A stretch of DNA of 64,000 nt from Streptomyces sp. NBC_00335 (GCF_036127095.1 NZ_CP108006.1:5757501-5821500); one strand, 5' to 3'; positions 28,793 through 37,265 are shown, numbered from the stretch's first letter. Notes: generated by a model from the letters alone, not told the origin. Numbers and translations are program-made.

Positions 28793-29833
28793 ATGGAGCC
28801 TCGCGCGCACCGTGTCCACCGTGTGGTCGTACTCGCCCTCGCCGGTCTGCTGCCCTTCGAGCTCGGCATCCCGCACCGGATCTTCGGGCGGGCGAAGGAT
28901 CCCGCCGGGCGGCCGCTGTACGAGGTCCTCACCTGCGGGCTCGCCCCCGGCCGGGTCCCCACGGACGCCGACTTCGACGTCCACGTCGAGCACGGTCCCG
29001 AACTGCTGGCCACCGCCGACACGGTGGTGGTCCCCGCCTCCTACGAGCTGGGCCCGGTCCACGACGAGGGCCGGCTCACCCCCGAACTGGCCGCCGCGCT
29101 CGCGCACATCAGGCCCGGCACCCGGCTCGTCTCCATCTGCACCGGCGGCTACGTCCTGGCCGCCGCCGGGTATCTGGACGGCCGCCGGGCCACCACCCAC
29201 TGGTCCTCCGCCGGGCACTTCCAGCAGACCTTCCCGGCCGTCCTGGTCGACCCGGGCGTGCTCTACACCGACGACGGGGACGTGCTCACCTCCGCCGGAG
29301 TCGCCGCCGGGATCGACCTGTGCCTGCACATCGTGCGCCGCGACCACGGCTCGGCCGTCGCGAACCACACCGCCCGGTACACCGTCGTACCGCCGCACCG
29401 CGACGGCGGGCAGGCGCAGTTCATCGACCGCCCGGTGCCCGAGCCGCAGCAGGCGAGCACCGCCGCGGCCCGCGCCTGGGTACTGGACCGGCTGCACGAA
29501 CCACTGCGGCTGACCGACCTGGCCCGGCAGGAGGCGATGTCGGTACGGACCTTCACGCGCAGGTTCCGCGAGGAGTCGGGGCTCAGTCCGGGCGAATGGA
29601 TCCTGGGGCAGCGGGTGGAGCGGGCCCGGGCACTGCTGGAGCAGACCGACCTGCCGATGGAACACGTGGCCCGGGAGGCGGGCTTCGGGAGCGCGCAGTC
29701 CCTGCGCAAACACGTCCAGGCGGCCCTCGGCGTGAGCCCGACGTCCTACCGGCGGACCTTCCGGCAGGCGGCACCGGGCGCCACACTGCCATCTCCTGAT
29801 GGGACATCAGTTGCTGCCGGGTCCGTGCATTGA
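28793..29833 (+). CDS. GlxA family transcriptional regulator (DJ-1/PfpI + AraC)
   Basis: A 346-residue protein. Residues ~8-180 form a DJ-1/PfpI-like amidotransferase fold with the nucleophile-elbow segment LVSICTGGYVLAAAG. Residues ~220-320 form an AraC/XylS DNA-binding domain with two helix-turn-helix motifs (LTDLARQEAMSVRTFTRRFREESG, MEHVAREAGFGSAQSLRKHVQAALGVSPTSYRRTF). It is probably an activator of the divergent MFS gene or of distant targets. The TATGAT position supports the chosen start. Confidence 0.92.
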   Translation: MEPRAHRVHRVVVLALAGLLPFELGIPHRIFGRAKDPAGRPLYEVLTCGLAPGRVPTDADFDVHVEHGPELLATADTVVVPASYELGPVHDEGRLTPELAAALAHIRPGTRLVSICTGGYVLAAAGYLDGRRATTHWSSAGHFQQTFPAVLVDPGVLYTDDGDVLTSAGVAAGIDLCLHIVRRDHGSAVANHTARYTVVPPHRDGGQAQFIDRPVPEPQQASTAAARAWVLDRLHEPLRLTDLARQEAMSVRTFTRRFREESGLSPGEWILGQRVERARALLEQTDLPMEHVAREAGFGSAQSLRKHVQAALGVSPTSYRRTFRQAAPGATLPSPDGTSVAAGSVH

Positions 29834-29859
29834 CTTATCCCCCCGCCCGCTCGTGAATG

Positions 29860-29891
29860 GCCCCCTGGCGGGGTACGGGATCCCAGGGGGC
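29860..29891 (+). promoter_or_regulatory. Hairpin covering the SD of the following gene
   Basis: GCCCCCTGG (29860-29868) pairs with CCAGGGGGC (29883-29891). The right arm contains the only SD-like sequence (AGGGGGCGG) before GTG 29897. It could be a terminator for the regulator, a translational switch, or both. Confidence 0.45.
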
Positions 29892-29896
29892 GGTCA

Positions 29897-31402
29897 GTGC
29901 GGACTTCGGCGCGAACACCGGCGCGGGCAACGGCGCGGACGACGGCGCGGCACAGAGGGTGGTCGGCGGCCGTCGGCATGGCGGTGCTGGCCGCCGCGAC
30001 CGGGGGAGCGCTGAGCGCGCCCGCCGCCGCGGAGGGGGAGACCCCTGCCGGTCAGGTCGAGTTCCCCACGCACTGCCTGCCGCCGCAGGAGGCGGGACTG
30101 CCGCCGGCCGACGGGCCCACCACCGCCCGGATCACCGTCGACGACACCACGCCGCGCGTGGGCGACACCGTCACGGTCACCTACCAGGTCACCCGGACCC
30201 CCGCCGTGAACCCGCTCTCCGTCGGCCTGCCCGCCGACGTCCTCACCCCGACCGGGCGGATCGTGCTCGGGGGCGTGCAGCAGGGCGAGGTCACGGTCGT
30301 CGGGGCCAAGCGCAACGATCCCGTCGAGGCGGGCGGGGCGCTGCCCGCCGTCACCATGACCGGCACCTTCACCGTCACCGCCCCCGGCGAGATCACCCTG
30401 GCCCCGGGCGGCTACACCCTGCACACCGGGCACCTGCTGGAACTGGACACCGTCTGCGCGGGCGCCTTCGGGAGCGAGCCGCCGGGGGCGGGACCGGCAC
30501 CGACCGCGTCGGCTTCCGCGTCCGCGTCTGCGTCCGCGGCGCCGTCGCCGGTGTCCGCTTCGCCGGTGTCCCCGTCCTCGTCTCCGTCCGGGTTGCCGGT
30601 GCCCGCCGGGCCGCCGGTCGCGCAGCGGATCACCGCGAGTCCGCTGCCGACGGCCAACCTGCGCGCCGTCGCGCTCGGTACGGCGGCGGGAGCGCCGGGC
30701 GCGAAGGTCAAGGTCACCGGAGCCGGTTTCGTCCCCGGCGCGGAGGTCACCGTGACCGGCCGGGCGGGTACGGCGGAGACCGCCGACCGGGTCGCCGCGA
30801 AGGCCGACGAACTCGGCGTGGTCCTCGCGGAGCTGCCGGTCACGGACCGGGCGACCACGGCGGTCGTGGCGTACGAGGGCGCCGCCTGGACTCCGGAGTC
30901 GGGCTCGGGCCCGGCCGCGTACACGGTGATCGTCGCCGCCCCGCTGCCGCCGGGCAGCCAGACGGTGACGGCGGTCGTGGAGCCGGGCGAGCTCGGGATG
31001 ACGCAGGAGGGCGACGCCGTGACGCTGGCCGCGGTCCCGTACGGGGACGGCGGAGCGGCGGCCGGACGGATCGGCACGGTCACCGTCAAGGACGCCCGCG
31101 GCGGGCCGGCCGGATGGTCCCTGATCGGCAAGGTCACCGATTTCACCGGCTCCGGCGGGGTCCGCATCCCGGGCGCCTCCCTGAGCTGGACCCCGGCGTG
31201 CGCGGCCGCGCCCGGCAGTCCCAGCGCGTGTACGCCGGGCAGTGCGGGCACCGTCGGGCCGGACGGGGCGGTCCTGGCCTCGACCGGTGACGCCGCGCTC
31301 GTCGGCGGCACCTTCACCGTCGACGCGGCCGTCACCCTGCAGGTGCCCCCGTACACCCCGCCGGGCGCCTACACCGCGGTGCTGACCCTGACGCTGTCGT
31401 GA
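29897..31402 (+). CDS. Secreted WxL-like surface protein, function unknown
   Basis: A 501-residue exported protein. An Arg-rich n-region and the hydrophobic WSAAVGMAVLAAATGGALSAPAAA signal (cleavage near residue 45) are followed by a beta-rich domain (ARITVDDTTPRVGDTVTVTYQV), a Ser/Ala/Pro linker (~residues 195-235), a second beta domain (GAPGAKVKVTGAGFVPGAEVTVTG, IPT/bacterial-Ig-like) and a C-terminal domain ending PPGAYTAVLTLTLS, as in WxL-type wall-binding domains. Its stop overlaps the start of the next gene (GTGA), a DUF916-like protein. WxL and DUF916 proteins form surface pairs in Firmicutes, so this is probably a two-component surface complex. Confidence 0.75.
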   Translation: MRTSARTPARATARTTARHRGWSAAVGMAVLAAATGGALSAPAAAEGETPAGQVEFPTHCLPPQEAGLPPADGPTTARITVDDTTPRVGDTVTVTYQVTRTPAVNPLSVGLPADVLTPTGRIVLGGVQQGEVTVVGAKRNDPVEAGGALPAVTMTGTFTVTAPGEITLAPGGYTLHTGHLLELDTVCAGAFGSEPPGAGPAPTASASASASASAAPSPVSASPVSPSSSPSGLPVPAGPPVAQRITASPLPTANLRAVALGTAAGAPGAKVKVTGAGFVPGAEVTVTGRAGTAETADRVAAKADELGVVLAELPVTDRATTAVVAYEGAAWTPESGSGPAAYTVIVAAPLPPGSQTVTAVVEPGELGMTQEGDAVTLAAVPYGDGGAAAGRIGTVTVKDARGGPAGWSLIGKVTDFTGSGGVRIPGASLSWTPACAAAPGSPSACTPGSAGTVGPDGAVLASTGDAALVGGTFTVDAAVTLQVPPYTPPGAYTAVLTLTLS

Positions 31403-32943
31403 CCCGGCCCGGCCCCGCAGCCGCCGCGGTGCCGCCGCGCGGGGCGGAGCCCCCGCAGCGACCCTCGCCACTGGGCGGGGCGGCGGAGTCCCCGCAGCGA
31501 CCTTTGCCGCTGCGCGGGGCGGAGTCCCCACAGCGGCCTTTGCCGCTGCGCGGGGCGGAGTCCCCACAGCGACCTTTGCCGCTGCGCGGGGCGAAGTCCC
31601 GTACCCGCCCTTCGCCCGTTCCCCGGGCGCTGCCCGGACCCCGAACCCCCTGGGGCTCCGCCCCAGACCCCGCGCCTCAAACGCCGGCGGGGCTGGATTC
31701 GGCCGGTGTCAGCCCGTACGTGAACGCCGCCGGGTTGGAAATTCCAGCCCCTCCGGCGTTTGAGGAGCGGGGGTCCGGGGGCCGGCCCCCGGGAACGGCG
31801 CCGCACCCGGCAACGGGTCCGGGGCGGAGCCCCGGGGAACGGGGGAAGGGCGGGGCGGGGAGAGCCTCTCCGGAGCGGTCCACCGCTGCCCGACACCGGC
31901 CGACCGTTGCACCGGCACCGGCACCGGCACCGGCCCGGGCCGCCCAGGCCCAAGCCCGGGCCCAGCCGCAGCCACCACCACCGCCACCGCGGGCACGGCG
32001 GCTCCTCGCCGCGTTCGCGGCCGCCGCCGTGATCCTGGGGCTCGGGATTCTTCTGCTCGGCGGAGCCGGACCCGCGGCCGCCGCCGACAACGGGCAGTGG
32101 TCCGTCCTGCCCGCCGCCAACAAGCTCGGGCAGCGCCCGTACTTCTACCTCGCCGCGGCCCCCGGCCAGACCGTCACCGACTCCGTCACCATCGCCAACC
32201 GCACCGACCGGCCCCGCACCTTCCGCCTCTACGCCGCCGACGCCTACAACACCGCCCGCGACGGCGGCTTCGCCCTGCGCGGGCCCGAGGAGCCGCGCAC
32301 CGCCACGGGCGCCTGGACGGTGCCGGCGCGGGAGCGGATCACCGTCCCGGCGAAGGCGTCGGTCGACGTCGGCTTCACCCTCACCGTCCCCGACCGGGCC
32401 GAGCCCGGGGACCACCCCGGAGCCGTCGTCGCCCTGGAGGACCGGCCGGCCGGTACCGCGATGCCGGGGATAGGCGTGCAGCAGGCAGTCGCCGCCCGCC
32501 TCTACCTCCGGGTCACCGGCCCCACCGCGCCCGCGCTGGCCGTCGAGGACCTCCGCACCGACCGCACCGCCGGCACGGCCCGCGGCACCGCCGGCGCGGA
32601 GATCTCGTACACGCTCCACAACCTCGGTAACGTCACCCTGCGCCCCCGAGCCACCCTGACCGTCTCCGGCGCCCTCGGCCGGAGCCTCCTTTCCCGCCCC
32701 CTCGCCGGCCTGCCCGCAGAACTACTGCCCGGGCAGCGGGTCCGGCTCACCGCACCCTGGGCGGACCCGCCCGCGCTGGAATGGGCCGAGGTCACGGTCG
32801 TGGCGCGGGCCGACGGGGCGGCCGCCCGGGCCACCGCCGGACATGCCGCGCACCCCTCCCTGAACGGGCTGCTGGCGGCCGCTCTCGCCCTCGTGGCGGC
32901 TGCCTGGTCGGCGCTGGGAGCCGCATCGGGGAGAATGGCCCGT
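31399..32943 (+). CDS. DUF916-like (WxL-interacting) membrane protein; frame runs on into era
   Basis: Reading from GTG 31399 gives a ~200-residue low-complexity Pro/Arg-rich N-terminus, a hydrophobic segment (LLAAFAAAAVILGLGILLLGG), an extracellular DUF916-like domain (GQWSVLPAANKLGQRPYFYLAAAPGQTVTDSVTIANRTDRPRTFRLY, EPGDHPGAVVAL, ISYTLHNLGNVTLRPRATLTVSG) and a C-terminal helix (LNGLLAAALALVAAAWSALGA). There is no stop codon before era; the same frame continues to 33885. The start is uncertain: GTG 31399 is coupled to the preceding gene but reads through repeats, and the only later in-frame start is GTG 31720. The domain call is good; both gene ends are doubtful. Confidence 0.65.
31453..31599 (+). 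repeat. 36-bp tandem repeat (three units plus a diverged 39-bp unit)
   Basis: Units at 31492-31527, 31528-31563 and 31564-31599 differ at only a few positions; a diverged unit precedes them (31453-31491). In the frame of the DUF916-like gene each encodes PQRPLPLRGAES. Confidence 0.85.
31596..31697 (+). repeat. Dispersed intergenic element, copy d1
   Basis: Begins with CCCGCCCTTCGCCCGTTCC and ends with CTCAAACGCCGGCGGGGCTGG. It faces an inverted copy (31743-31855), forming a cruciform-like pair with a ~45-bp loop. Confidence 0.65.
31743..31855 (-). repeat. Dispersed intergenic element, copy d2 (inverted)
   Basis: Starts with CCAGCCCCTCCGGCGTTTGAG and ends GGGGAACGGGGGAAGGGCGGG, the reverse complement of the other copies. 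It lies in the N-terminal coding frame of the DUF916-like gene. Confidence 0.65.
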
Positions 32944-33885
32944 ATGAGCGATCGTTCCCCCGAGACCACCAGCCCGCACCGTGCGGGCTTCGCATGCTTC
33001 GTCGGCCGTCCCAACGCGGGGAAGTCGACCCTGACCAACGCGCTCGTGGGTACCAAGGTCGCGATCACCTCCAACCGGCCGCAGACCACCCGCCACACGG
33101 TCCGCGGCATCGTGCACCGCCCCGACGCCCAGCTCGTCCTCGTCGACACGCCCGGCCTCCACAAGCCGCGCACCCTGCTCGGCGAGCGCCTCAACGACGT
33201 CGTGCGCGCGACCTGGTCCGAGGTCGACGTGATCGGCTTCTGCCTGCCCGCGGACCAGAAGCTCGGCCCCGGTGACAAGTTCATCGTCAAGGAGCTCGCG
33301 GGGATCAAGAAGACCCCCAAGATCGCCATCATCACCAAGACCGACCTCGTCGAGTCGAAGGTGGTGGGCGAGCAGCTCATCGCCGTGCACCAGCTCGCCG
33401 AGGAGCTGGGCTTCGAGTGGGCCGAGATCGTCCCGGTCTCGGCGGTCGGCGACACCCAGGTCCAGCTGCTGGCGGACCTGATCGCGCCGATGCTGCCGAA
33501 GAGCCCGCCGCTGTACCCGGAGGGCGACCTCACCGACGAGCCCGAGATGGTCATGGTCGCGGAGCTGATCCGCGAGGCCGCGCTGGAAGGCGTACGGGAC
33601 GAGCTCCCGCACTCCATCGCCGTGGTCGTCGAGGAGATGATCCCCCGGGAGAACCGCCCGGCGGACCGTCCCCTGCTGGACATCCACGCCAACCTCTACA
33701 TCGAGCGGCCGAGCCAGAAGGGCATCATCATCGGCCCGAAGGGCGCCCGCCTGAAGGAGGTCGGGATGAAGTCGCGCAAGCACATCGAGGCGCTGCTCGG
33801 CACCCCGGTCTTCCTCGACCTGCACGTGAAGGTCGCCAAGGACTGGCAGCGCGACCCCAAGCAGCTCCGCAAGCTGGGCTTCTAG
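32944..33885 (+). CDS. era: GTPase Era
   Basis: A 313-residue ribosome-assembly GTPase. G1 GRPNAGKST spans residues 21-29, the switch region is NRPQTTRHTVRG, G3 DTPG, G4 TKTD, and the C-terminal KH domain ends NLYIERPSQKGIIIGPKGARLKEVGMKSRKHIE. ATG 32944 (MSDRSPET) gives normal length. GAGAAT (32931-32936), 7 nt upstream, suggests a leaderless promoter, so Era can be made alone even though the upstream frame is open into it. Era binds 16S rRNA near its 3' end, fitting with ybeY, rsmE and recO nearby. Confidence 0.95.
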   Translation: MSDRSPETTSPHRAGFACFVGRPNAGKSTLTNALVGTKVAITSNRPQTTRHTVRGIVHRPDAQLVLVDTPGLHKPRTLLGERLNDVVRATWSEVDVIGFCLPADQKLGPGDKFIVKELAGIKKTPKIAIITKTDLVESKVVGEQLIAVHQLAEELGFEWAEIVPVSAVGDTQVQLLADLIAPMLPKSPPLYPEGDLTDEPEMVMVAELIREAALEGVRDELPHSIAVVVEEMIPRENRPADRPLLDIHANLYIERPSQKGIIIGPKGARLKEVGMKSRKHIEALLGTPVFLDLHVKVAKDWQRDPKQLRKLGF

Positions 33886-33897
33886 GGGGTTTGGCTC

Positions 33898-34581
33898 CTA
33901 CGGGAGCCGCCGCACCTTCAACGCGTTGTCCGTACGGGTCCCGGGCCGGCCGTCAGGCTGGTTCTGGACCCGTACGTGTTCCTCCGCCAGCAGGACCTCC
34001 CAGGCGCCGGCCTCCAGTTCCAGCTGGGCCAGCACCTGGTCCGGGGTCGGGAAGTCCACCTCCGGGCGGTCCTCCTGCCAGGACGCCCAGCCCGCGTGGC
34101 CGACGACGAGCAGGATCCCGCCGGGGGCCACGGCCGCGGCGGCCCGGCGCAGGATCCGCTCGCGCGGGAACTCCCCGAAGGTGTGCAGGAAGCACGCGGA
34201 GACCAGGTCGTATGCCCCGGCCGGGAAGGACTCCGCGAGGTCGTGCCGCTCCCAGGCGGTGCGCTCCGTGACCCCGGCGTCCGCGGCGTGGGCCGCCGCC
34301 CGCTCCAGGGCGACCCCGGAGATGTCCGTCCCGGTGACGTACCAGCCCTGCCGCGCGAGCCACACGGCGTCGCCGCCCTCTCCGCAGCCGAGGTCAAGGG
34401 CCCGGCCGGGAGCGAGCGGGGCGGCCTCCCGGGCCAGCACGGCGTTGGCCTCGCCGCTCCAGATCCTTTCGCTCTCGCGGTAGCGGGAGTCCCAGAACTC
34501 CTCGCCCGCGAAGCCGGTCTCGAAGCCGGTCTCGAAGCCGGTCTCGGGGGAGTGGGGGGCGTGGTCGTGCGCGTGCGCCAT
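33898..34581 (-). CDS. Class I SAM-dependent methyltransferase
   Basis: A 227-residue protein. The SAM-binding motif I is LDLGCGEGGDAVWLARQGWYVTGTDIS; later AYDLVSACFLHTF and GGILLVVGHAGW complete a Rossmann methyltransferase similar to thiopurine/tellurite (TehB-like) enzymes. The N-terminus is His-rich (MAHAHDHAPH) and followed by a GFET tetrapeptide repeated by a 12-bp tandem repeat (34510-34545). The start is ATG 34581. Substrate unknown. Confidence 0.87.
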   Translation of the reverse strand: MAHAHDHAPHSPETGFETGFETGFAGEEFWDSRYRESERIWSGEANAVLAREAAPLAPGRALDLGCGEGGDAVWLARQGWYVTGTDISGVALERAAAHAADAGVTERTAWERHDLAESFPAGAYDLVSACFLHTFGEFPRERILRRAAAAVAPGGILLVVGHAGWASWQEDRPEVDFPTPDQVLAQLELEAGAWEVLLAEEHVRVQNQPDGRPGTRTDNALKVRRLP

Positions 34582-34751
34582 GGCGGTCTCTTTCCGGTCG
34601 GTACGGGTACGGGTGCCCGCGCCTTCGATGCTCCGCCCGCACCGCGGCCCCGGCCAAGCGACCTTGCCGTTCCCGCAAAACAACCGGCTCGGAGTTGCGC
34701 GGGACGCCCCTCGCCGATCACGGCAGCCGACAGGTCACACCAGCCGGCCGA

Positions 34752-35573
34752 TCACAGCGGACGGTCCGCGATCAGGGCCGTGCCCACGGAGCGGAAGCCG
34801 AGGCGGGCGTAGAGGCGGGCCACGTCCTCGTCGCCCGCCGACAGGAAGACCGTGCGGGCTCCGCGGGCCAGGGCGTCGGTGACCAGGGCCGCCGTCACCG
34901 CGAGGGCCAGGCCCTGGCGGCGGGCCGAGGGGAGGGTGCCGACACCGACCACCTCGGCCACGTCGCCGACCGGGACGTACTGGCCGGAGCAGAGCACCAC
35001 TCCGTCCCGTACGGCCGCCGCCAGGGCGGTGCGGCCCGACTGGATCATCCCCGCGACCCGGACCCGGCGGCCCTCCGAAGCCGGCTCCCGCTCCGCGAGC
35101 GCGAGCTCCGCCGGGCCCGCCTCGCCCACCGCCGTGCCGGGAGCGGCGAAGGCCAGCATCGGCACCGTCACCGCGGGGCGCAGCAACGGATCGGCCGCGC
35201 CGAAGACGCGTACGTCCGGATGCGCGGGGAGCCGTACCGCCGCGGGGTCGAGGACCATCAGCGGATGCGCGTGGACGCTCAGCCCGGCCGCCTCCGCGGC
35301 GGTTCGCAGGGAGGGCGTGGTTTCGGCCACCCACTCGAAGGCCTCGGGGATCTTCAGCTCCCGCTGCCGGGCCAGTACCCGCTCCACGTCGGCCACGCCG
35401 ACGCCACCGGCCGAGGCGGCGCCGAGCGCGGGCCGCGCGTAGTACGGCCAGCCGTCGCTCTCCTGGACGAAGAGGGTCAGCGGGCCGAAGTCCTCGGCCC
35501 GCGCCCCGCCGGCCCGGGGCGCCGTGTCGTAGTAGCGCTCGAGCTCGGGCAGGCAGGCGGAAGGTGTGATCAT
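34752..35573 (-). CDS. GNAT family N-acetyltransferase
   Basis: A 273-residue protein. The C-terminal third has the acetyl-CoA-binding signature VVGVGTLPSARRQGLALAVTAALVTDALARGARTVFLSA and the closing YARLGFRSVGTALIADRPL. The N-terminal ~150 residues form a family-specific domain. The acceptor substrate cannot be read. It is not obviously in an operon with the downstream methyltransferase (170-bp gap). Confidence 0.87.
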   Translation of the reverse strand: MITPSACLPELERYYDTAPRAGGARAEDFGPLTLFVQESDGWPYYARPALGAASAGGVGVADVERVLARQRELKIPEAFEWVAETTPSLRTAAEAAGLSVHAHPLMVLDPAAVRLPAHPDVRVFGAADPLLRPAVTVPMLAFAAPGTAVGEAGPAELALAEREPASEGRRVRVAGMIQSGRTALAAAVRDGVVLCSGQYVPVGDVAEVVGVGTLPSARRQGLALAVTAALVTDALARGARTVFLSAGDEDVARLYARLGFRSVGTALIADRPL

Positions 35574-35600
35574 CCGGCCATCAAAGCAAGTCGGGCCTGC

Positions 35601-35870
35601 TCAAGCACCTTCTTTGAGGACGCGGGAGATCAGCGTGCGCTGCGCGTCCGAGAGGTTCGGGTCCTGGCAGAGCACCGTCCGCCCGTCCACCGTGATCCGG
35701 TACGAGAAACCGTCCCGGATCCGGTCCGCCGGATCGCCCGGAGGGGCGGGCCGCAGGGCCAGCTGCACCAGCGCCTGCCACTCGTCCTCGTCGGGCAGGC
35801 CCGAGGTGTCCACCTCGCCCCGCCGCTCGATCCCCGCGAAGCCGCCGGTCCGCACCACCTGAATCCGCAT
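35601..35870 (-). CDS. Emfourin-type protease inhibitor
   Basis: An 89-residue protein, MRIQVVRTGGFAGIERRGEVDTSGLP, then DEWQALVQLAL, FSYRITVDGRTVLCQDPNLSDAQRTLISRVLKE. This matches emfourin, the protein inhibitor encoded next to protealysin-like M4 peptidases. The M4 gene lies 66 bp upstream on the same strand, so the pair is probably a bicistronic protease-inhibitor unit. ATG 35870 is preferred over an upstream start at 35912 because the conserved family start is MRIQV. Confidence 0.85.
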   Translation of the reverse strand: MRIQVVRTGGFAGIERRGEVDTSGLPDEDEWQALVQLALRPAPPGDPADRIRDGFSYRITVDGRTVLCQDPNLSDAQRTLISRVLKEGA

Positions 35871-35936
35871 GACCGCCCTTCTACCCGGCGCCCGCCGCCC
35901 CACGCCTGCCACCCCGGGTCCGCTACCCCGGGCCCG

Positions 35937-36992
35937 TTACCCCAAGCCGACCGTCGACCACGCCTTCTGCAGGGCCTGGTGCTCCGCGCCGCCGTCGCCG
36001 TACCGGGTGACGGCCGCGGCGGTCGTCAGGGCGGCGAACCGCGCGAAGTCCGCCTTCGGGCCCAGCTCCCCGCCGGTCAGGGTGTCGTACCAGATCCGTC
36101 CGGCCCGCTCCCAGGCCTTGCCGCCGAGCTCGGTCGCGACGAGGTAGAAGGCGTGGTTGGGGATGCCGGAGTTGATGTGCACCCCGCCGTTGTCGCGGGA
36201 GGTGCGGACGTAGTCGTCCATCGTCGCCGGCTGCGGGTCCTTGCCGAGCTCGTCGTCCTCGTACGCCGTCCCGGGCGCCTTCATCGACCGCAGGGCGGAG
36301 CCGCTGTCGACCGAGGGACCGAGCAGTCCGGCGCCGATCAGCCAGTCGGCGTCCTCGGCGGTCTGGTCGAGGGAGTACTGCTTGATGAGGGAGCCGAAGA
36401 CATCGGACACGGACTCGTTCAGCGCGCCGGACTGGCCGTAGTACTCCAGGTCGGCGGTGTGCTGGGTGACCCCGTGGGCCAGCTCGTGCCCGATGACGTC
36501 CACGGACACGGTGAAGTCGAGGAAGAGGTCCCCGTCGCCGTCGCCGAACACCATCTGGCTGCCGTCCCAGAAGGCGTTGTTGTAGAGCCGGTCGTAGTGG
36601 ACGGTGGCGTCCAGCGGCAGCCCGGCGTCGTCGATGGAGTGGCGGCCGAAGGCCTTGAAGAAGAGCTCGAAGGTGGCACCGAGCCCGGCGTAGGCACGGT
36701 TGACGCTGGCGTCCTGGCCGGCGTCCTCGCCCTCGCCGCGGACCTTCTTCCCGGGCAGCCGGGTCCGGTGTTCGGCGTCGTAGATGGTCCGCTCGGGGGC
36801 CTCGGACGGGGTGTCCCCGGCGGGCGGGAGCACCGTCATCAGCCGCCGCACCCGGTGGGAGGCGTCCAGTTCGAGGGTCCGCCGCGCGGCGGCGGCCCGG
36901 GCGGGGTCCTCGGACCGGGCGATCTTGTCCAGGAGGTGCGGCGGCACCACGGTGCAGAAGACGGGGTGGCGGCGAGCGAAGAAGGCATCCAT
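35937..36992 (-). CDS. M4 family metallopeptidase (protealysin-like)
   Basis: A 351-residue zinc protease. HELAH (residues ~169-173) is the catalytic HExxH; NESVSDVFGS provides the third zinc ligand and NGGVHINSGIPNHAFY the transition-state residues. There is no signal peptide; the short propeptide-like start (MDAFFARRHPVFCTVVPPHLLDKIA) is the protealysin type, which often acts in the cytoplasm or leaves by a non-classical route. ATG 36992 fits the protealysin PFCTxxPPHLL start. The emfourin gene follows. Confidence 0.92.
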   Translation of the reverse strand: MDAFFARRHPVFCTVVPPHLLDKIARSEDPARAAAARRTLELDASHRVRRLMTVLPPAGDTPSEAPERTIYDAEHRTRLPGKKVRGEGEDAGQDASVNRAYAGLGATFELFFKAFGRHSIDDAGLPLDATVHYDRLYNNAFWDGSQMVFGDGDGDLFLDFTVSVDVIGHELAHGVTQHTADLEYYGQSGALNESVSDVFGSLIKQYSLDQTAEDADWLIGAGLLGPSVDSGSALRSMKAPGTAYEDDELGKDPQPATMDDYVRTSRDNGGVHINSGIPNHAFYLVATELGGKAWERAGRIWYDTLTGGELGPKADFARFAALTTAAAVTRYGDGGAEHQALQKAWSTVGLG

Positions 36993-37148
36993 GCCCGGCA
37001 ATGTGGCAGCGGGTGACGCCGATGTCACTAGGTGCAACCATGATTCATTCGGTCGCCTGAAAGGGCTCGCGGCGCTTTGACGGATCGACCGGACATCGGG
37101 CCGGTCAGGCAATACACAAAGAGGCTTAGCTCACAAAGGGTGCAAAAC

Positions 37149-37208
37149 GGACCTGCGGGTCTTGCATACTGGAACAGGTCCCGCATTACGGGGCGGCTCG
37201 GTTAGGCT
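37149..37208 (+). promoter_or_regulatory. leuA promoter/operator region
   Basis: GGACCTG (37149-37155) and CAGGTCC (37175-37181) form an inverted repeat around CATACT (37165-37170), a possible -10. A second candidate -10, TAGGCT (37203-37208), lies 9 nt before the leader ATG. Which of the two is used is undecided. Confidence 0.45.
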
Positions 37209-37217
37209 CGGCCCATC

Positions 37218-37265
37218 ATGCGTTTCGGGCTGCTCCTCCTTAGCTGCCGCGGCGAGGGCCTGTAG
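37218..37265 (+). CDS. leuA leader peptide
   Basis: A 15-codon reading frame, MRFGLLLLSCRGEGL, with four consecutive leucine codons (CTG CTC CTC CTT, 37230-37241), located 103 bp upstream of leuA. The leucine run followed at once by a stable hairpin is the layout of a transcription or translation attenuator: a ribosome slowed by scarce leucyl-tRNA would cover the left arm of the hairpin. Confidence 0.85.
   Translation: MRFGLLLLSCRGEGL

Noticed and set aside
31492..31599. 36-bp repeats as a CRISPR array
   Set aside because: Units are contiguous with no unique spacers and the reading frame stays open through them.
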